This document shows positions 60,201 through 61,888 of a stretch of 64,000 bases of DNA, in pieces (the first letter of the stretch is position 1; the number at the start of each line of letters is the position of its first letter). The position numbers and the translations under genes were made by a program. The notes beneath the pieces are model-generated. The model did no database searches and was not told the DNA's origin. It saw only the letters and a list, made by a program, of their open reading frames with translations. The stretch is from Alviniconcha marisindica. Its lineage: Eukaryota > Mollusca > Gastropoda > Provannidae. The stretch is taken from assembly GCA_018857735.1 (NCBI GenBank), contig JABMCL010001219.1, positions 248,001-312,000 of the forward strand. Reading direction: 5' to 3'.

Positions 60201-61496
60201 GCTATTTTTGGCTTGGTTGCATTTGCTGTTGGCTGTGTTAAGACCAAATCCAAGTCTGATTTGTAATTTAATGACTTGTGTTTTGAAGTGGTGTAAAGAA
60301 TTCTGAACATATGATTCATCCTGAGGTAAACCTATGCAGTTTAACAGGGCATTAAACTCCAAGAATTAACAAACTGGTTTCAAAATGTTCAGTGTTTCAT
60401 TAAGATATTGTTCAGACAAGCAATATTCTAAATTCTGAACCATTGTTGTCACCTTGACCTGGAACACAGCAGTCAAATCTTTTCACAAGACACTCTGTCT
60501 TATTATGATGTACCATTGAATGAAATTTAGTTGCAAAAGGATCAGCAGTTCAGAAAATACACAGTTGAAACAGTCGTATTCTGGTTATACAATTGGTTTG
60601 CCTTCTTCAATGTCAAGGTCATAGTGGCGGCTCATCCTCACTGTGACCTTGAAGACAGCAAACCATTTTTTTTCCACATAATATTTCAGCTTATGATGAT
60701 GCATTACCATACTAAGTTTCATTACAAAAGAATCAGCAGTTCAGAAGATTTGTCCAGACAAACATCAACTGAAATTTTTATCCTTGATTTTGACACAACA
60801 AACAAATATTTTCACAAGACTTATGATGATCAAAAGGATCATTACTTCAGAAGATACAGGAGAAACAGTCATATTCTGATTATATGACTCTGGTGTGACC
60901 TTGACAATAAAAAAACTTTCTTTTCACAGAACACTCTGGCTCATGATGATGAACCACCAATGGCCGCAAACTGCTGAGCTGTTCAAAAGATATTGTCTGG
61001 ACAAAACCCGGACACATGAACATGGGACTTGTCTTTGCTGACACAAGAGTTCCAACTTTAAAACTAACTAGGATTTGTGTCATACAAGTATCCTATGATT
61101 TCAATTTCTGCATTAAGTTTTTTGACCTCACCTGATTGCATTTAGTCCCAAATACCACCTGTTTGTCATTCAACCACTTTGAGGCAAAAATTTTATTCAT
61201 TGTCCCAAGCTTAAACTCTTGCTCCACCAGTTTGCCCGGTAAGTGTGCAGCCACAACACCTGCATAAAGGGCTGACAGGTCAATATTTACAGGGCCATAC
61301 TGGCGTCGCTGAAGGTACTGAAAGCCAGTCATGCTTGTAGGTGTGGTACTGCTCAGGGACTGGATTTTGTCATCCACTAGTTGATCAGATTCTGGTTGTA
61401 TGACAGGCTCATCATTTGGTTGTACTCCACCTAGCAGCACATCATCTGCTGGATGTCTCAACATGATTCTTGCACCTCTTAATCTTGCCAGATTTC
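2266..61496 (-). CDS. DCAF12: DCAF12-like WD40 substrate receptor of CUL4-DDB1 ligase (seven internal coding exons, partial gene)
   Basis: Seven minus-strand exons join in frame: 61132-61496, 55841-56047, 39002-39062, 28979-29151, 22436-22498, 12269-12437, 2266-2411 (1184 coding bases, about 395 residues). Vertebrate DCAF12 is about 453 residues, so the N-terminal exon and the last C-terminal segment are missing here. Family-typical stretches in order are FASKWLNDKQVVFGTKCN, VQTGQMTAIPLL, YKLPTFDPFCVGE, HSDWVFDLEWIDDE, SRDNNIALW, LSLNAYLHLWDIEAF, RENVCMTVSEE and GIRSLSFTKDIITIGTGTG. All match known DCAF12 in order. The family forms a WD40 propeller that docks on DDB1 and presents proteins with acidic C-terminal (Glu-Glu type) degrons for ubiquitination; that role is known for the family and inferred here. 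All introns are GT-AG. The introns are full of mobile elements but no exon is interrupted. The promoter is not in the window. Confidence 0.95.
2800..3720 (+). repeat. TGACCTTGACC-family repeat block A
   Basis: Block of about 150-170-base units, each with the order: TGTGACCTTGACCTTGAA-like head, AGCAA-CCAAT, a CTGGCTTATGATGATG core, CCAAGTTTGG, then CAGTTCAGAAGATAT. It ends near 3640 with GTGATTCCAGTGTAACCCC, the family's usual C-rich terminus. Nine blocks of this family occur in the window, all in plus orientation. No open reading frame is conserved between copies. Confidence 0.85.
2821..3000. repeat. 90-base tandem duplication
   Basis: Bases 2821-2910 and 2911-3000 are two near-identical copies (GCAAAAGGATCA, then TTTTGCAATACACTCTGGCT and ATGATGATGCTTCAC). 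It is a local duplication within repeat block A. Confidence 0.9.
4014..6165 (+). mobile_element. P-element-like DNA transposon, copy 1 (THAP-bearing, degenerate)
   Basis: The left end reads TAAAAGTCCAAGGTT and the right end, on the other strand, GACAAGTCCAAGGTT: 15-base terminal inverted repeats. Copy 2 at 49708-51615 is similar over its whole length, apart from a deletion of about 300 bases in copy 2. Near the left end a THAP domain is encoded (see 4290-4539), as in P-superfamily transposases. A second, internal inverted repeat of about 58 bases lies at 4545-4605 and 5904-5965. No transposase catalytic domain could be read. No convincing target-site duplication flanks this copy. The P assignment rests on THAP, the terminal repeats and the 8-base duplication of copy 2; a non-autonomous element that captured a THAP exon is the alternative. 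Confidence 0.75.
4290..4539 (+). pseudogene. THAP-domain coding remnant (frameshifted), copy 1
   Basis: Starts ATG at 4290 (MPAYCIAANCNNSQATQSIT), then HEFPRNRPAVRRKWVKF, reaching a stop at 4458-4460. From 4456, one frame over, the reading continues CSEHFAECDFVNSMAEYQMG to a stop at 4537-4539. The C2CH zinc-binding pattern of THAP domains (two Cys near the start, C-x2-H at the end, with HEFP and W between) is complete only if both frames are combined, so the domain is broken by a one-base shift. THAP domains bind DNA; in P elements they recognise the transposon ends. Copy 2 at 49990-50239 has the same break. Confidence 0.85.
6640..7215 (+). pseudogene. LINE RNase H domain fragment (plus strand)
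   Basis: Reads VLIVSDSLSSLQAIFN, then IIFVWVPSHMHLQ, then after stops and frame changes KDALDGNISDELFPHS. These match the order SDS-LxAL, FxWVPxHxGIxGNExAD and the AKDAL segment of the RNase H domain in I/Jockey-type LINEs. A second fragment of the same type, better preserved, is on the minus strand at 27.4-28.3 kb with nearly the same KDALKGNILDELIPFS segment. It is inactive. Confidence 0.8.
7255..7575 (+). repeat. TGACCTTGACC-family repeat block B
   Basis: About two units: ATACAAAGTTTGGACACAAAAGG, CAGAAGATATAGTAG, then GTGACCTTGAAGATAGCAACC, and CCAGCTTATGATGATG followed by CCAAGTTTGG. Plus orientation, both ends ragged. Confidence 0.85.
8062..8103 (+). repeat. Short SINE-tail unit (CGCCCTAAT...GTTACTTAT)
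   Basis: Begins CGCCCTAATCC, contains TGGTTGACTGGGTGTAAAA and ends GTTACTTAT. Same unit as 37291-37343 and 53332-53389, which have clear target-site duplications; none is obvious here. Confidence 0.7.
8332..8393. repeat. (GT)n microsatellite
   Basis: About 62 bases of uninterrupted TG, followed by a degenerate GCATGCACACATGTG purine-pyrimidine alternating zone to about 8455. Confidence 0.97.
9414..10650 (-). mobile_element. Solo LTR A of an LTR retrotransposon
   Basis: On the minus strand it begins TGTGAGCAAGTGC and ends CCATTACA, the TG...CA form of an LTR. About 100 bases before its 3' end it has AATAAAACCTGATTGC, a polyadenylation signal followed by an R-U5-like segment. A second copy at 31174-32448 matches over the full length and carries the same signal. 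Flanks are TATA at the left and CATA at the right, a possible 4-base duplication with one change. No gag or pol sequence, primer-binding site or second LTR lies beside it, hence solo LTR. Short reading frames inside are not convincing genes. Confidence 0.75.
10885..10972. repeat. (CA)n microsatellite
   Basis: Nearly pure CA tract of about 88 bases with a single CTTA interruption near 10901. Confidence 0.97.
11490..11660 (+). repeat. TGACCTTGACC-family repeat block C, 3' end
   Basis: Contains CTTATGATAATGCACCAGCA, CCAAGTTGGTTACA and GAAGATATTATC, then the terminal GCCTGGACACATGGACACA and a short C run. It lacks the TGACCTTGACC head, so it is truncated at its 5' side. Confidence 0.75.
12241..12269 (-). 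promoter_or_regulatory. Duplicated splice donor after the RENVC exon
   Basis: Two donor-like sites lie 23 bases apart on the minus strand: TTCCAAG/GTAATG (used in the exon model, last exon base 12269) and TTTCAAG/GTAACG (last exon base 12246). Using the second would add 23 bases and shift the frame. The similar contexts suggest a tandem donor. Confidence 0.5.
12269..12437 (-). CDS. DCAF12: DCAF12 exon: RENVC...YAVGS blade
   Basis: 169 bases: 56 codons plus one base. The acceptor is GTTGACAG and the donor GTAATG. The product begins KWSSRLTCTRENVCMTVSEE and continues LYAVGSHSYVTLVDVRKK. Vertebrate DCAF12 has [29 protein letters not shown] at this place. The alternative acceptor six bases further in would lose residues that align, so the upstream acceptor was chosen. 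A second GT donor lies 23 bases downstream of the chosen one and would shift the frame. Confidence 0.93.
12770..13345 (+). pseudogene. LINE ORF2 C-terminal fragment with 3' tail
   Basis: Reads DYCNALLYLL, QVQNAAARLTVKASKSDQIT, PILHSLHWLPVAAKIQYKV and, after frame changes, MIWNQLPYDVSNSQSK with a stop near 13158. This is the region downstream of the reverse transcriptase in L2/CR1-group LINEs (DYCNALL, QNAAARL, LHWLPV). The following sequence, GTGAGGTGCTTCAGGCCCAA, resembles a LINE 3' untranslated end. It is 5' truncated and has several frame breaks. Confidence 0.85.
13385..13426. repeat. (CA)n imperfect microsatellite
   Basis: CA repeat broken by GTA and TA steps. Confidence 0.9.
13735..13930 (+). 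repeat. tRNA-like SINE
   Basis: The head has an A-box-like TAGCTAAGGGATTG and, at 13776, GGTTCAATCCTGG, a perfect match to the Pol III B-box pattern GGTTCRANNCC. A non-tRNA body follows, ending near a TGCCCAGTCAACCACAGG segment that is the reverse complement of the short SINE-tail unit seen elsewhere. No cloverleaf is complete, so this is a SINE and not a tRNA gene. Confidence 0.65.
14217..14276. repeat. 27-base-arm inverted repeat (hairpin)
   Basis: Arms 14217-14243 and 14250-14276 are reverse complements with one mismatch and a 6-base loop (ACAAAA). The arms contain CCTGCAGAGCAA and TTGCTCTGCAGG. A TG/CATG alternating tract follows immediately. Confidence 0.9.
14640..14960 (+). pseudogene. 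Mariner transposase C-terminal remnant
   Basis: Reads KGVLFHQQ, then HMPYSSDLAHSDFHLFPNMK and KHLAHFTTDDAVMAA, and further on AFFSAGIVALQFQEKW. This matches the mariner order HDNAPAH, YSPDLAPSDFHLFP (with the catalytic D), DDAV and the terminal WEKC-like block. Stops and frame changes are frequent and an internal deletion removes part of the HDNAPAH region. It is a different copy from the one at 1.1-1.4 kb and in the opposite orientation. Confidence 0.85.
15231..16800 (-). mobile_element. LINE copy A (RT fragment, 3' region and tail)
   Basis: Minus strand. Near 16690 it reads LDPLQFAYRTGRGIEDA, then VLSPLLYILYTDDC and, at 16319-16308, FADD inside LVTFADDSALLSLL: the reverse transcriptase catalytic motif, of Rex1/CR1-group flavour. 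Downstream, 15952 to 15750 reads LQRIVNFSLKIICDQVRSL and CDQQILHKVESVLKDPEHAL, the region after the RT. The 3' tail near 15275-15231 is GCCCTGTGAAGGATAATTAA followed by AGTATACTGACTTGACTG. It has several frame breaks. It matches the LINE around the P-like insertion at 49.6-52.1 kb and shows that site uninterrupted. Confidence 0.85.
15690..15745 (-). repeat. About 55-base insertion in LINE copy A, duplicated nearby
   Basis: Compared with LINE copy B, copy A carries an extra segment: 36 bases (15690-15725) followed on the minus strand by an A-rich run. The same 36 bases recur exactly at 15312-15347, also beside an A/T-rich run. Confidence 0.7.
18209..18560. repeat. Compound (CA)n cluster
   Basis: Several CA tracts mixed with CGCG and CATA steps (18209-18260, 18298-18408, 18452-18560). 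Confidence 0.95.
19041..19168. repeat. (GT)n cluster
   Basis: Impure GT with G-rich and GCATGCATGCG segments, then pure GT to about 19158. Confidence 0.95.
20118..20190. repeat. (GT)n microsatellite
   Basis: Pure GT tract of about 72 bases. Confidence 0.97.
21074..21760 (-). repeat. Retroelement fragment with (ATT)n tail
   Basis: On the minus strand the 3' end reads GTATGCGCCTTGGGCTGTTA, then AGGTAAGGTGCTTAC and (ATT)n at about 21090-21074. A CA tract (21221-21290) lies inside. No protein domain was recognised. Confidence 0.55.
21221..21290. repeat. (CA)n microsatellite
   Basis: CA tract with GCTC and GCATG interruptions. Confidence 0.95.
22436..22498 (-). CDS. DCAF12: DCAF12 exon: 63-base exon (LSLNAYLHLWDIEAF)
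   Basis: This exon is 63 bases, exactly 21 codons, phase 0 on both sides, with acceptor TTTTGCAG and donor GTAAGG. It encodes EMAVLSLNAYLHLWDIEAF then QQ. Vertebrates have the same segment (AVSLDGYFHLW) directly after the preceding KVRAL region. The LHLWD motif is a WD40 strand ending. Confidence 0.94.
23375..23817 (-). mobile_element. tRNA-Met-like SINE (full length, about 440 bases)
   Basis: The minus strand starts GTGGGGATAGCTCAGTGG, a strong A box (TAGCTCAGTGG). An anticodon-arm-like GACTCATGCTTG with CAT in the loop position follows, then GGTCATGAGTTTGAGTCCC with a B-box-like GAGTTTGAGTCC. A long tRNA-unrelated body follows. It ends with GAGCGCAGTGAGTTTGCTC and AGAAAAGCACTATAA. The body and the altered acceptor stem make it a SINE and not a working tRNA gene. 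Confidence 0.8.
23998..24313 (+). pseudogene. Unrecognised coding-like remnant, two overlapping frames
   Basis: One frame from 24001 encodes an acidic, lysine-rich peptide (LDNVLCLHEDKELDEQEDKL and further to FNDKENLGK). An overlapping frame then continues EKIIDFMKSVNGRFENKFAE and EMLRKWFEAHNSLYGMIYSA to a stop at 24311. The second part looks amphipathic and protein-like. A frameshift between them would give one reading. I do not recognise a family. It may be a transposon protein remnant or a processed pseudogene fragment, or chance. Confidence 0.3.
24391..24444 (+). pseudogene. Short LINE C-terminal fragment
   Basis: Reads SVLWNSLPSSLRLPPST, the VWNSLPxxLR motif found at the C-terminus of L2/CR1-group LINE proteins. 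Too short for more. Confidence 0.5.
25516..25978. repeat. Tandem duplication of about 238 bases, each unit ending in (GT)n
   Basis: Unit 1 (25516-25753) and unit 2 (25754-25978) both begin TACAAGTTAGTTCTGTATTA, share GTGGGCAAATGCCAAATGTG and GGGATATGTACTTTTGT, and each ends in about 70 bases of GT. The TGTGTGCTTTCATGC lead-in differs slightly. Confidence 0.92.
26330..26720. repeat. Dispersed repeat pair, copy 1
   Basis: Shares with 29450-29715 the order CTCAGGACA, CACATTTCAAA, TATAAACC, CACAAATTTTT, TCAATATTACCC and GTTAAAAGAGCACATAA. Its start (TTAACATCCTGACAACCAC) also resembles the ends of the inverted duplication at 57.1 and 58.2 kb. No coding content was recognised. Confidence 0.8.
27269..27324 (-). 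repeat. Short SINE-tail unit
   Basis: On the minus strand it begins GCCCTGATATAACCATACTG, contains GGTTGACTGGGCATAAAACA and ends AAGTTACTTACTTAC. It has the same start point as the units at 37291 and 53332. Confidence 0.8.
27440..28300 (-). pseudogene. LINE RNase H domain and C-terminus (minus strand)
   Basis: From 28260 down it reads SSSYFYIFMEGSKTGRSWAA, SSVFTAEP, LSDSFHHYKLY, then IGFVWVAGHLGITGNLAADS, AKDALKGNILDELIPFSDLK and, further, GHSYITHSFLLKGEEPPICI with a C-x2-C, H-x4-C pattern. This matches the RNase H domain (catalytic D-E-D-D positions, the first here Glu within MEGS) and the C-terminal zinc-knuckle-like segment of I/Jockey-type LINEs. Several frame changes show that it is dead. 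The plus-strand fragment at 6.6 kb is from the same family. Confidence 0.85.
28339..28364. repeat. Poly-C tract (26 C)
   Basis: Uninterrupted C run just upstream (in minus orientation) of the RNase H LINE fragment. Length may be an assembly estimate. Confidence 0.95.
28979..29151 (-). CDS. DCAF12: DCAF12 exon: central WD40 blade (SRDNNIALW)
   Basis: 173 bases between an acceptor GTGTGCAG and donor GTGAGA. The first two bases complete the Gly codon from the 39 kb exon; 57 codons follow, ending in phase 0. The product begins SRDNNIALWRIHNVDESQTS and ends KVRALGVNRLHK. The SRD...LW signature is a canonical WD40 D-strand, and KVRAL followed by a variable N/K-rich turn is typical of DCAF12. The middle part, SRMSCLYVPEYAVRKPLLVK, is less conserved. 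Confidence 0.95.
29450..29715. repeat. Dispersed repeat pair, copy 2
   Basis: Diverged copy of 26330-26720 (GGATCAGCTCAGGACAATC, CACAAATTTTTCCAAGAG, TCAATATTACCCTTGTTAAA). A poly-C tract lies just downstream. Confidence 0.8.
29769..29793. repeat. Poly-C tract (25 C)
   Basis: Uninterrupted C run preceded by GGTCCAGGAGCATG. Confidence 0.95.
31174..32448 (-). mobile_element. Solo LTR B of an LTR retrotransposon
   Basis: Second copy of the element at 9414-10650. It runs TGTGAGCAAGTGC to CCATTACA on the minus strand and is flanked by CATG on both sides (31170-31173 and 32449-32452), a perfect 4-base target-site duplication. It keeps AATAAAACCTGATTGC near its 3' end. It is slightly longer than copy A, partly because of a local tandem duplication of about 34 bases (CGGTCGGCTGTGTGAAGG...) near 32248-32310. 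No internal retrotransposon genes adjoin it. Confidence 0.8.
33506..33757 (+). mobile_element. tRNA-headed SINE, family 1 (plus)
   Basis: Head GCCAGTTTGGCCTTGCAGTA (A-box-like) and GGTTCAATTCTG (B box). The body has GTGGTCTGTGAAAACTGCCA and a GTCACTTTGTCC segment. Same family as 34577-34897 and 36952-37269; here the 3' end is truncated or diverged. Confidence 0.8.
33860..34370 (+). repeat. TGACCTTGACC-family repeat block D
   Basis: About three units: AGAAAGTTTGGCTATGAGAG, GTGATCTTGACCTC, GTGACCTTGCCCTTGAAT, CTTATGATGATGTACC, CCAAGTTTGGTTACAAAAGG, GTGACCTTTACCATGAAC and a last CTTATGATGATCTACCATC. Confidence 0.85.
34385..34500 (-). repeat. Fragment of the TTTGTGGC/TTCCCTG repeat
   Basis: Contains AACACATAAAAGGTTC and TGTTGTTTAAGTGTCATTTTG. 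Related to 59262-59415 and 63285-63435 but rearranged. Orientation is uncertain. Confidence 0.45.
34577..34897 (-). mobile_element. tRNA-headed SINE, family 1 (minus)
   Basis: The minus-strand head is GATCCAGTTTAACCTAGTGG with B-box-like GTTCAATACC. The body has GTTGTGGTCTGTAGACACTG and GACTTTGTCCCTCAC. The tail reads CCATGGTTTCTGTGG-like sequence then ACGTTAAGCACCATG and a GACTTACTTAC end. It is about 320 bases, essentially full length. Confidence 0.85.
34915..35205 (+). repeat. TGACCTTGACC-family repeat block E
   Basis: Two units: GTGACCTTCACCTTGAAGAT, CATACCAGGTTTGGTTACGA, CAGTTCAGAGGATATCATCC, GTGACCTTCACCTTGAACCT, CTTATGATAATCTAC and AGTTCAGAAGCTA. An (AT)n step at 34908-34920 precedes it. 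Confidence 0.85.
35485..35527. repeat. (GT)n microsatellite
   Basis: TG tract with one GC interruption. Confidence 0.95.
36952..37269 (-). mobile_element. tRNA-headed SINE, family 1, inserted in the LINE
   Basis: Flanked on both sides by the 12-base sequence TTTGGTCTCTGT (36940-36951 and 37270-37281), a target-site duplication. The minus-strand head GAGCCGGTTTGGCCTAGTGG has a good A box, with B-box-like AGTTTGAATCTGC. The tail ends TTAGTTACTTACTT. The flanking sequence is LINE ORF, so the SINE came later than the LINE. Confidence 0.93.
37291..37343 (+). mobile_element. Short 53-base SINE unit inserted beside the SINE
   Basis: Begins CGCCCTGATATAAC, contains TGGTTGACTGGGCATAAAAC and ends CAAGTTACTTAC. 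It is flanked by TGTGACCCATTT (37279-37290) and TGTGACCCACTT (37344-37355), a 12-base target-site duplication with one difference. Opposite orientation to the neighbouring SINE. Confidence 0.9.
37912..38100 (+). repeat. TGACCTTGACC-family repeat block F with terminal C run
   Basis: CTGTGACTTTGACCTTGAAG, CAGTTCAGAAGACATC and the terminal ACATGGTGATTCCAGTATAC directly followed by a poly-C tract. This is the best-preserved 3' end of the family in the window. Confidence 0.85.
38108..38132. repeat. Poly-C tract at the end of repeat block F
   Basis: Fifteen C, then ACCCCCACCCC. Confidence 0.95.
39002..39062 (-). CDS. DCAF12: DCAF12 exon: 61-base exon (HSDWVFDLEWIDD)
   Basis: This 61-base exon is too short to stand out by length. 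The acceptor is TTTTTCAG and the donor GTAATG. It encodes GAHSDWVFDLEWIDDEFLIT plus one base of a split Gly codon. Vertebrate DCAF12 has a HKDWIFSIAW motif at the same place. The incoming phase 0 and outgoing phase 1 fit the neighbouring exons exactly, which is the main support for such a short call. Confidence 0.94.
39268..39545. repeat. Diverged tandem duplication (about 150-base period)
   Basis: Bases 39268-39400 and 39418-39545 share the order GGGGGAGGTTTTATGTT / GGGTGGGGATTATGTT, ATGGT-AAC, TTTTTC-TGTGTTG, CCTGTGATCA, GACTTCCA / TACTTCCA and a final GGAT. A G-rich segment lies between them. Confidence 0.7.
40890..41640 (+). repeat. TGACCTTGACC-family repeat block G
   Basis: The longest and most regular block: five successive heads (TTTGACCTTGAACA, GTGACCTTGACCTTGAATAC, GTGACCTTGACCTTGAAGAC, CTGACCTTGAACAT, GTGACCTTGACCTTGATGAT). 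Units alternate between a form with AGTAGAAA-AGTCAT and a form with GACAAACATTCA-type ends. Confidence 0.9.
42073..42121 (+). repeat. SINE family 1, 3' fragment
   Basis: AAACATGGTTTCTGTGGATG, TTAGGCACCATGTTTA and a TTACTTACTTAC tail: the 3' end of the tRNA-headed SINE, 5' truncated. Confidence 0.8.
42999..43058. repeat. (CT)n microsatellite
   Basis: Pure CT tract of about 60 bases, the only long CT array in a window dominated by GT. Confidence 0.97.
43365..43530. repeat. (CA)n microsatellite with degenerate edge
   Basis: About 80 bases of pure CA, then CGCACGCACA and CATGCATGCAC steps. Confidence 0.97.
45007..45095. repeat. Alternating GTGC/GCAT tract
   Basis: GTGTGTGCGTGCGTGCG followed by GCATGCGTGCATGC: purine-pyrimidine alternation of a Z-DNA-prone type. 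Confidence 0.9.
46705..46760 (-). repeat. LINE 3' tail fragment with (GAATT)n
   Basis: The minus strand reads AATTGCCCCTTGTGGGATGA, TTAAAGTTTTTGAATTG and repeated AATTG. The GGGATGATTAAAG signature matches the 3' tails at 15.23 kb and 52.1 kb. Confidence 0.65.
47921..48013. repeat. Impure (CA)n tract
   Basis: CACACACATCCACACACACA and ACATGCACGCATG steps. Confidence 0.95.
48176..48375. repeat. Impure (CA)n cluster
   Basis: Two hundred bases of CA with ATA, TGC, GGC and CCCA interruptions. Confidence 0.95.
49367..49502. repeat. (GT)n cluster
   Basis: Degenerate GT, a CCATCCATCCATG step, then about 74 bases of GT with one GG interruption near 49463. Confidence 0.97.
49990..50239 (+). pseudogene. 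THAP-domain coding remnant (frameshifted), copy 2
   Basis: ATG at 49990 opens MPGYCVAANCNNSQATQSIT, HEFPRDRPTVRRKWVKF and stops at 50158-50160. From 50156, in the next frame, CSEHFTESDFVNFMAEYQMG continues to a stop at 50237-50239. The one-base frame change is at the same position as in copy 1. The two Cys at the start and the CSEH at the end would be the C2CH zinc ligands. Several residues differ from copy 1 (Arg/Thr for Arg/Ala, Asp for Tyr). Confidence 0.85.
50248..51406. repeat. Internal inverted repeat of the P-like element (copy 2)
   Basis: Bases 50248-50304 (CCACAGGGTAACCGACTTGC ... GGATGAAGCT) and 51350-51406 are reverse complements with few changes. Copy 1 has the same pair at 4545-4605 and 5904-5965. 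The arms lie inside the terminal repeats and could fold back on each other. Confidence 0.8.
53332..53389 (+). mobile_element. Short 58-base SINE unit with target-site duplication
   Basis: Begins TCACCCTGATATAACC, contains TGGTTGACTGGGCGTAAAAC and ends AGGTTACTTACTTAC. It is flanked by CTTTAAGTGGAT (53320-53331) and CTTCAAGTGGAT (53390-53401), a 12-base duplication with one difference. Confidence 0.9.
53505..53665 (+). pseudogene. LINE C-terminal fragment
   Basis: Reads SFSYDAPSVWNPP, then a degraded TAFKTALKTHL-like stretch ending near 53660. SFSYAAPxVWNxLP is the usual C-terminal motif of L2/CR1-group LINE proteins. Confidence 0.65.
53707..53780. repeat. Impure (GT)n tract
   Basis: GT with GCGCGTGCAAGCATGCGCG steps. 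Confidence 0.9.
54153..54206. repeat. (CA)n microsatellite
   Basis: Pure CA of about 54 bases, then TATACAG. Confidence 0.97.
54343..54397 (+). repeat. Short SINE-tail unit
   Basis: TTTGCCCTGATAGGACC, CATTGACTGGGTGTAAAACA and a TTCCTTCCTTCC end in place of TTACTTAC. Flanks CAGATTTT and CAGAAAAT are a possible eroded duplication. Confidence 0.7.
54930..55195. repeat. CpG-richer block, probably a dispersed element
   Basis: Segment with GACCCCATCACAGGATCTGG, TGTGAGAGTCGAGGTGGATG, TCCGTGGACGTAAAGAATTA and several CpG dinucleotides, unlike its AT-rich surroundings. Open frames run in more than one frame on both strands but none is recognised. Likely a transposable element fragment. Confidence 0.35.
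55841..56047 (-). CDS. DCAF12: DCAF12 exon: first WD40 repeats
   Basis: The acceptor TGTTCCAG and donor GTGAGT enclose 207 bases, exactly 69 codons, phase 0 at both ends. It encodes LVVINVQTGQ, then an acidic Ser/Glu loop, then GIHGIAINPSGTMLATGAS and IYKLPTFDPFCVGE. These follow the family pattern of a blade strand, a short variable loop and the conserved LPT-DP-CVG turn. It joins directly to the 39 kb exon, where GAHSDWVF continues the vertebrate order. Confidence 0.95.
57118..58223. repeat. Inverted duplication of a dispersed element
   Basis: The left end (AGTACATTATCAATTCTTGG, TTTTTACATCCTGTCAACCA) recurs reverse-complemented at the right end near 58223. Matching continues inward (ACAAATCACAGTCACAGGTT; AAGTTCATGGCAGTGGATGA) to the palindromic core. 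The left half has a 51-base segment missing from the right; the right half has about 350 bases (57738-58090) missing from the left. Confidence 0.9.
57331..57689. repeat. Near-perfect palindrome, 172-base arms
   Basis: Arms 57331-57502 and 57518-57689 are equal in length and reverse complements with about two mismatches; the spacer is 15 bases (57503-57517). The arms contain CACCTAGATGGTGG-like and GATATCAGCCCGATACTAGC segments. Confidence 0.95.
58890..59240 (+). repeat. TGACCTTGACC-family repeat block H
   Basis: GTACAGAAAATATTGGATTG, GTGACCTTGACCTTAAACAC, ATAATGGTATACCATC, GATCTTAAAGATAGCAA and CCAAGTTTGGTTTCA. It includes a small duplication (TTGGTAGTACAGAAAATAT, twice). Confidence 0.8.
59262..59415. 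repeat. Dispersed 150-base repeat, copy 1
   Basis: GATCCAAACACATAAAAG, ACACTTATTTATTATGACG, TTTTCAGGGAAATCCCTTCT and CCACAAAACGACACTTAAAC. It matches 63285-63435. Ends of this GAAGGGATTTCCCTG kind are common at retroelement termini. Confidence 0.8.
59425..59760 (+). repeat. Single-orientation copy of the inverted-duplication element
   Basis: GCAGATGCAGAAATTAAGGT, GTTGAGAACTCTAAGC, CCTGGAGTAGGTCA, AATATAGCC-GCATGCTT, CAGTCCATTCAC and GGTTCCTGTG follow the order of the right half of 57118-58223. It keeps the region corresponding to the 51 bases missing there. Confidence 0.85.
60370..61060 (+). repeat. TGACCTTGACC-family repeat block I
   Basis: Four units: TCACCTTGACCTGGAACACA, CTTATTATGATGTACC, GTGACCTTGAAGACAGCAAA, CTTATGATGATGCATTACC, GTGTGACCTTGACAAT, CTCATGATGATGAACCACC, and the 3' terminal ACAAAACCCGGACACATGAA. 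It ends only some 70 bases from the exon donor at 61131. Confidence 0.88.
61132..61496 (-). CDS. DCAF12: DCAF12 exon: N-terminal region up to first WD40 blade
   Basis: The acceptor is TTTGTTTCAG just above 61496 and the donor GTGAGG just below 61132. Length is 365 bases: two bases complete a split codon, then 121 codons, ending in phase 0. The last 60 residues (LQRRQYGPVNIDLS... to FASKWLNDKQVVFGTKCNQ) align well with vertebrate DCAF12. The first 60 residues are rich in Pro, Gln, Asp and Ser and have no obvious counterpart, so the N-terminal linker has diverged or expanded. An ATG lies just above the splice acceptor, but the acceptor and phase indicate an internal exon, so the true start is upstream and not seen. 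Confidence 0.93.
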
Positions 61497-61834
61497 CTGA
61501 AACAAACAAAAATGGTATGCCTCACAATCACAGAGTATACATCAGTCTGCTTACAGGCCTGGGTACAGTGCAATGTTCTCTGCATACTCTTCTCACTTCC
61601 CTCACAGAGAAAAGCTCTATCCTCTTCAGGCTCTTGCTGCTGTCTCTACAGCCTTTAAAACAGACCATGAAATTTTTCACTCTCACCTTAAACACAACTT
61701 TGGCATTTGTAGTACAGCCCTAAAAAGGTTTCAATCTTACCTCTGATAATTATATGCTTTATACTGGATTGTATCTCTTTCAAGCATAGACATGATTAGT
61801 AATGTTGCAAATGTATGTAGCTTTGTGGGGAAAT

Positions 61835-61886
<52 letters not shown>
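61835..61886. repeat. (GT)n microsatellite
   Basis: Pure GT of about 50 bases. Confidence 0.97.

Positions 61887-61888
<2 letters not shown>

Larger units (their letters stand above)
56048..61131 (-). other. DCAF12 intron (5.1 kb)
   Basis: Contents: the large inverted duplication (57118-58223), a related single copy at 59.4 kb, and TGACCTTGACC blocks H and I. The stretches 56100-57100 and 58230-58880 show nothing else I recognise. Confidence 0.9.
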
